DNA of 64,000 nt, taken from the NCBI GenBank assembly GCA_963844845.1, contig CAWJPW010000004.1, forward strand, positions 7,350-71,349. The letters are read 5' to 3'. Shown here piece by piece: positions 60,247-64,000 of this stretch. The stretch is from CAWJPW01 sp963844845. Its GTDB lineage: Bacteria; Acidobacteriota; Thermoanaerobaculia; Thermoanaerobaculales; Sulfomarinibacteraceae. The stretch's first letter is position 1. Each line of letters begins with the position of its first letter. Both the position numbers and the translations under genes were made by a program. Under the pieces are notes generated by a model, which saw only the letters and a program-made list of their open reading frames with translations, did not search any database and had not been told where the DNA came from.

Positions 60247-60652
60247 GTCCGGAGTTCAAATCTCCGCGTCCCGACCATCCTTTCGAGTCACTTCCGCCGT
60301 CCGGTTCCGGGCGGCGTTCGTGCGTTACGGGGTCATGGGAGCCGCCGCCGCCTCGCCCCGCGAGGCTTGCGTGCGTTCGGTGCGGCCCGGACGGGCGCGA
60401 GCGTCCGCCGGACCGTCGCCTCCCGCCCGCGCCGGCTGCGCCGGCAACGGCGGCCACGGCTCGTCGGGGACACCATTGCGAAGAATCGGCCTCCGGCGTC
60501 TTCACCTGTGGGGTGGCGGCCATCGCTTCGCGATGACCGCGACGCGGCGGAAGCTGCGTGTGGTTGTAGGCCGGCCCCCGCCCTCTCCGGCCTCCGGCCT
60601 CCGACCCCCACGACCACAACCACCCAACGCAGCTTCTCGCCACGTTCAGGGG
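60247..60652. repeat. 406-bp tandem repeat, unit 2
   Basis: Nearly identical to unit 1, with few substitutions. The junction restores the tRNA 3' half (about 60240-60277: end of the anticodon arm, T-arm, acceptor 3' strand and CCA) without a 5' half, so it is not a second tRNA gene. Confidence 0.92.
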
Positions 60653-60882
60653 GTCCGGAGTTCAAATCTCCGCGTCCCGACCATCCTTTCGAGTCACTTC
60701 CGCCGTCCGGTTCCGGGCGGCGTTCGTGCGTTACGGGGTCATGGGAGCCGCCGCCGCCTCGCCCCGCGAGGCTTGCGTGCGTTCGGTGCGGCCCGGACGG
60801 GCGCGGGCGCCCGCCGAGCCCCCGCCTCCCGCGCACGCCGGCGGCCACGGCTCGCCGGGGTATCCATGGCGAAGGATATGGA
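60653..60882. repeat. 406-bp tandem repeat, unit 3 (partial, degenerate)
   Basis: A third copy begins with the tRNA 3' half (about 60645-60683) and matches unit 2 closely to about 60808, then decays through small deletions to about 60882. Beyond that the sequence is unrelated and reads as a transposase fragment. Confidence 0.85.
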
Positions 60883-60883
60883 G

Positions 60884-61155
60884 CCACCTGCCGTTTGCTC
60901 GGTTTCGACGTCGAGCTGACCTCAGGGCAGACCTATCGACGCGATGTGAACAGGGCGAGAATGCTCCTGGCAGCCGTTGCGGTGGAGCGATGGCGCCAGA
61001 GTCCGAAGGAGCTGGGCGGGGTGGTGGGGAGGCGTGCCGATGTGCTCTCGCGATGGGTTCATTGGGGAGCCGAGCGAAGAATCACTGACCCGACGTTCTC
61101 CGAGGACTACGAAGCGCTTGACCAAGCGCTCGCCGAGTCGACGAACGGCCCGTAG
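60884..61155 (+). pseudogene. C-terminal fragment of a RAYT-like (IS200-type) transposase
   Basis: The frame reads CRLLGFDVELTSGQTYRRDV, then RARMLLAAVAVERWRQSPKE and LGGVVGRRADVLSRWVHWGA. This resembles the DnaA-like helix-turn-helix that ends many REP-associated tyrosine transposases. The catalytic HUH domain and Tyr are missing, because the 5' part is replaced by the repeat array. It is a remnant; the family call rests on the C-terminal helix pattern only. Confidence 0.5.
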
Positions 61156-61164
61156 GTCTCAGAA

Positions 61165-61676
61165 GTGTCGAAAGTGTCTGCGCTGGCACCGCAAAAGCGC
61201 CTTTCCGCCACGACCGACGATGGGACAACCCTATTTGACAGTGGCGACTACGCCTACGATTCAAGGGGCAACATCACCGGGATCGGAGGAAGTCAGTCTG
61301 CCACCTCGTGGGTGTATCAGTACGATGCGTTGTCCCGCCTGCTCCACGCGACGCCCGATGGGGACGAGTTGCGCAAAATGGACTTTGCGTACGACGATTT
61401 CGGCAATCTCCTCGGCGGCGTCACGGCGAGTGCCGAAACGAACCGGCTACAGGGCGGCTTTGTCTATGACGAGCGAGGGAATGTGCTGGAGGAGCCCGTA
61501 GGGACGTGGGTCCGGCATCTCAGCTGGGATGTGAACGGCCGGCTGATGAGCGCGTGGGCGGACGGAAGCGGCGCCCCCGCCAAGTCCTACGGCTTTGCCT
61601 ATGACCACAGTGGAGAGAGGGTGTTGAAGTACGAGGTCAGCGGCGGGGCGGCTCCCGGCGTCACTGACGCTACAGG
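61165..61676 (+). pseudogene. RHS/YD-repeat protein fragment cut by an IS21-family element
   Basis: About 170 residues contain six YD-type repeats: YAYDSRGNITGI, YQYDALSRLLHA, FAYDDFGNLLGG, FVYDERGNVLEE, LSWDVNGRLMSA and FAYDHSGERVLK. RHS proteins are large, often over 1,000 aa, toxin-delivery or surface proteins, so both ends are missing. The 3' end runs into the IS21 left end, and the frame closes on foreign residues at 61818. The 5' end abuts the transposase remnant with no start region. Confidence 0.75.
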
Positions 61677-61782
61677 TGTCAAGGGACATCCACTTTCCCG
61701 CAGTTGGGGGACACCCAGTTTCCCGCACCGGCTCCAGGGGTGGCCCATAGCTGGAGGCGGTGATTCCATGACGCTGGGGCGA

Positions 61783-61823
61783 GCAGCTCAGGCGGAGGGG
61801 CGGAGCCCCGGAGCCTGAGCTGC
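61783..61823. terminator. Stem-loop downstream of istB
   Basis: GCAGCTCAGGC (61783-61793) pairs with GCCTGAGCTGC (61813-61823), with a nested GGGGC/GCCCC hairpin between. It lies 17 nt beyond the istB stop and may end istAB transcription or block readthrough. There is no T-run. Confidence 0.5.
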
Positions 61824-61839
61824 CGGCGCGGCGCGGCCC

Positions 61840-62607
61840 CTACCCCTCGCCGATCTGCTTCTCGATCTCGCGCAGCCGGAAGCTACGCCCGTCGATCTGC
61901 ACCACGTGACAGCGATGCAGGAAGCGGTCGAGGATCGCCGCCGCCAGGGCATCGTCGCCGGCGAGCATCTCCGGCCACTCCCGGATCGACTTGTTCGACG
62001 TGATGATCGTGCTGCCTCGCTCGTAGCGGTAGCTGACCACCTTGAAGAGCAGGTGCGCGTCGTGCCGGTCGAACGCCTGGAAGCCCAGCTCGTCGATGAC
62101 CAGCACGCTGGTGTTCATGTACTTCCGGCGACGGATCCGCTTGTTGGCGTTGGCGTCGTCCCGGCGCAGCTGCTCGATGAGCTCGTCGGCGCTCATGAAG
62201 GCCACCGAGAAGCCGTTCTGGATGGCCTTGATACCGAGGCCGGTGGCGAGATGGGTCTTGCCCACCCCGGGCGGGCCCAGCAGCAGGACGTTCTCCCTCC
62301 GCTTGGCAAACTCGCAGGTGGCCAGCAGCTCGATCTTGCCCTTGTGGACCCCCCGCTGAAAGGCGAAGTCGAAGCTGTCGAGCGTCTTCGCCATAGCGAG
62401 ACCAGAGAGCTTCAGTGAGGTGCGCACCCTCCGCTCCTCGCGAAACTCCCTCTCAGAGCCGCACACGAGCTCCAGGAAGCTTCCCAGGGATAGCTTGTCC
62501 CGGACACCCCGCTCGATCAGCTCCGGCAGGATCGCGGGGACGTGCTCGAAGCCCGTCTCCGCAAGCAGCTCACGGGTGCGGTCCAGCTCGGCTGCACCGC
62601 GGCTCAT
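61840..62607 (-). CDS. istB: IS21-family transposition helper ATPase IstB
   Basis: 255-aa AAA+ ATPase related to DnaC. The Walker A motif is GPPGVGKTHLA, followed by Walker B in VLVIDELGFQ and sensor TSNKS. It loads IstA onto target DNA. Its start overlaps the istA stop by 4 nt (ATGA). The frame is intact, so it is probably functional. Confidence 0.95.
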   Translation of the reverse strand: MSRGAAELDRTRELLAETGFEHVPAILPELIERGVRDKLSLGSFLELVCGSEREFREERRVRTSLKLSGLAMAKTLDSFDFAFQRGVHKGKIELLATCEFAKRRENVLLLGPPGVGKTHLATGLGIKAIQNGFSVAFMSADELIEQLRRDDANANKRIRRRKYMNTSVLVIDELGFQAFDRHDAHLLFKVVSYRYERGSTIITSNKSIREWPEMLAGDDALAAAILDRFLHRCHVVQIDGRSFRLREIEKQIGEG

Positions 62608-63887
62608 GTCAGCCTCCCCAGCAGGGTGGCGTACTGCTCGATGGGACGCTTGGCCGCCTCCCAGCTGCGCTCGACGACGATCTGCTTGCCCAGCCCGCCC
62701 AGGGGACTCGGGCGCATGACTTCGTCGGTGGAGGCACCTTCGTAGTCCGCCTGGTCGATGAGCAGCAGGGCTCGGGTCCCTCGCGGGTAGGTCTTGACGA
62801 TCTGGTGGCTCGCGAGGACCTGGACCTTGTTACCGACGCCTCGTACCTGGACGTAGTGGCCGGCATGGACGAAGGGCACCGAGTACTGCCGGCCTTCGAA
62901 GCTCACGAGGCAGTCCCGGCTCACCTGACGGGTGACCTGGGTGTCGAAGGGCTCGGGAAGCGTCGCGGGCAGCGCGCCCAGCGCGAGCTTCTCCTCCTGC
63001 CAGGTGTCGAAGATGCTCAAGCCCGTGCGCGGGCACACCAGCCTTCTGGCACGATCGAGCACTCTGGAGTCAGTCGCCCGCTGGAGTGCCTCGAGGTCCG
63101 CGAAGCGGTCGTCAGCCCGCACCTGGTGCCAGCGCACGTCGCGCCCCTTGCGCTCCACCTTGCCTTTGTCGGTGGGGGTCCTCGGCCGCGCGAGGTTGAC
63201 CAGGAAGCCCATCTGCTTGGCGTAGGCTTGGTAGCCCTGATTCACCTCGGCCCACGGCCCGGCGCCCCTGCCCGCCGCCGTCTTCTCGTTGTCCGGCCGC
63301 AGGGACAACGGCACTCCGCCCAGCCTCCTGAATGCCCCGTTATGGCACCGGATCCACCCCGCCATGTCCTTGTGCTCGCTCCACACCACCGCCCACATCC
63401 GCGACGCCGACAGCACCATGAGGAAGGCCCACAGCCGCACCAGACCACCCAGGTCCTCCACCCACACCGGCACCTGCACCCAGTCCACCTGGGCTTGACT
63501 GCCGAAGCTGACCTCGACCCGCCGCGTCGGACGGACCCGTGGCTTGCTGCTCCGCCGCCTCACGTAGCGCAGAACGGCCTTGTAGCTGCCTGCAAACCCG
63601 TGCTCGACCACCAGCTGCTCGTACAGCCCCGTCACCGGCTCGGGTCGGCCACCTATCTCGACCTTCTCCTGCTGAGTTGCCATCCACGAGGCTATGACCC
63701 CGGCTAGAGGCTCGCACGCCTCCGGCTGCCGCCGTCGACCATCCTCAGCCGCGCTCCTCAGCCGCCCCAGCCGGTACCGCAGGGTGCTCTCGTCCACCTC
63801 GAAGTCCCGCGCCAAAGACCTGATGCTGTGCCCTCGCTGTTCCATTACGTCCGCCGCCATGACATCCTCTCCTCGGAGCTTGGCCAT
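62604..63887 (-). CDS. istA: IS21-family transposase IstA
   Basis: 427-aa transposase. The N-terminal helix-turn-helix (GHSIRSLARDFEVDESTLRY) is followed by a DDE integrase core: Asp in AQVDWVQV, Asp in LRPDNEKTA and Glu in DKGKVERKGRD. A C-terminal beta-barrel with RQYSVPFVHAG follows. The frame is intact. It starts within about 115 bp of the element's right end. Confidence 0.95.
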   Translation of the reverse strand: MAKLRGEDVMAADVMEQRGHSIRSLARDFEVDESTLRYRLGRLRSAAEDGRRRQPEACEPLAGVIASWMATQQEKVEIGGRPEPVTGLYEQLVVEHGFAGSYKAVLRYVRRRSSKPRVRPTRRVEVSFGSQAQVDWVQVPVWVEDLGGLVRLWAFLMVLSASRMWAVVWSEHKDMAGWIRCHNGAFRRLGGVPLSLRPDNEKTAAGRGAGPWAEVNQGYQAYAKQMGFLVNLARPRTPTDKGKVERKGRDVRWHQVRADDRFADLEALQRATDSRVLDRARRLVCPRTGLSIFDTWQEEKLALGALPATLPEPFDTQVTRQVSRDCLVSFEGRQYSVPFVHAGHYVQVRGVGNKVQVLASHQIVKTYPRGTRALLLIDQADYEGASTDEVMRPSPLGGLGKQIVVERSWEAAKRPIEQYATLLGRLT

Positions 63888-64000
63888 CCGTCTCCCCTCG
63901 AGGCTCTTACGTCTACCTCAAGGGTGACTCGGCCAAGCTCCTTCTTCACGTGCGGGAATCTGGATGTCCACTAACGACCCTTGTAGCGTGTCCCTCTACA

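Larger units (their letters stand above)
61677..64000. mobile_element. IS21-family insertion sequence
   Basis: The element carries istA and istB on the minus strand. The left end begins TGTCAAGGGACATCC near 61677; the right end, read inward, begins TGTAGAGGGACACGC at 64000, the window edge. Both ends carry internal transposase-site repeats of the form GGACATCCA-TTCCCGCA: two at the left (61684-61728) and one at the right (about 63945-63970). A shared ACGCTACA makes the exact left boundary uncertain by about 15 bp. No target duplication can be checked because the right flank is outside the window. Confidence 0.85.

Noticed and set aside
60240..60683. Second and third tRNA-Pro genes
   Set aside because: Only the 3' half is present; no D-arm or 5' acceptor strand precedes either copy.
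59882..60887. Several 180-440 aa frames across the 406-bp repeats on both strands
   Set aside because: They repeat with the period of the DNA, encode Arg/Pro/Gly-rich sequence and overlap the tRNA; not credible proteins.

Overview
The window is a GC-rich bacterial chromosome segment (by eye about two thirds G+C or more). It is densely packed and almost entirely housekeeping, with accessory DNA only at the right end. The gene set is diderm: lgt and lspA, a lipoprotein, a secreted barrel-like protein, a PilT motor and an MglA-type GTPase. Together with a PEGA-domain Ser/Thr kinase, Rex and complex I, this suits Acidobacteriota or a myxobacteria-like deep lineage. That placement is inference; no rRNA is present.

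Layout. 1-1680: end of a Zn/Mn-type ABC importer. 1835-5600: a conserved-looking unknown protein, a fused double phosphofructokinase and a DUF4235 protein. 5860-12542: a GST-like protein, CPBP protease, sulfatase-fold hydrolase, EEP nuclease-fold protein, M24 peptidase and amidase. 12623-19793 (minus): operon ileS-lspA-lgt-rluD-DUF255. 19794-21339: gene-free DNA with hairpins and a 145-bp direct repeat. 21340-25282: receiver protein, acpS, small membrane protein, glycosyltransferase and TPR protein. 25529-27202: PEGA kinase. 27253-38610 (minus): complex I operon nuoA-E-F-G-H-J-K-L-M-N followed by rex. 38743-46581: sufU, AEC permease, pilT, guaA, VOC protein, cyclic-2,3-diphosphoglycerate synthetase-like protein and LON-domain protein. 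46776-55000: OtsA-OtsB fusion, M29-like peptidase, barrel-like protein and two FAD enzymes. 55055-59790: lipoprotein, der, mglA with a frameshifted acidic tail, and a MerR regulator. 59795-64000: tRNA-Pro(GGG), an array of 406-bp repeats starting with the tRNA 3' half, a RAYT-like fragment, an RHS fragment and an IS21-family element.

How genes work together. lgt and lspA are successive lipoprotein-maturation steps. Complex I and Rex appear to form a redox loop: Rex senses NADH/NAD+, its gene ends the NADH-dehydrogenase operon, and a Rex-like operator lies just downstream of a good promoter ahead of nuoA. The operon lacks nuoB, nuoC, nuoD and nuoI. PilT and MglA suggest pilus-driven motility with polarity control. 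OtsAB and the cDPG-synthetase homologue suggest compatible-solute synthesis.

Most unusual points: a bacterial double PFK whose second half carries eukaryote-like changes; eight consecutive same-direction frameshifts behind mglA; a tandem array of tRNA 3' halves; hairpins with TNC/GNA triloops clustered in three gene-free tracts; and a dispersed repeat that supplies the stop codon of two unrelated genes.
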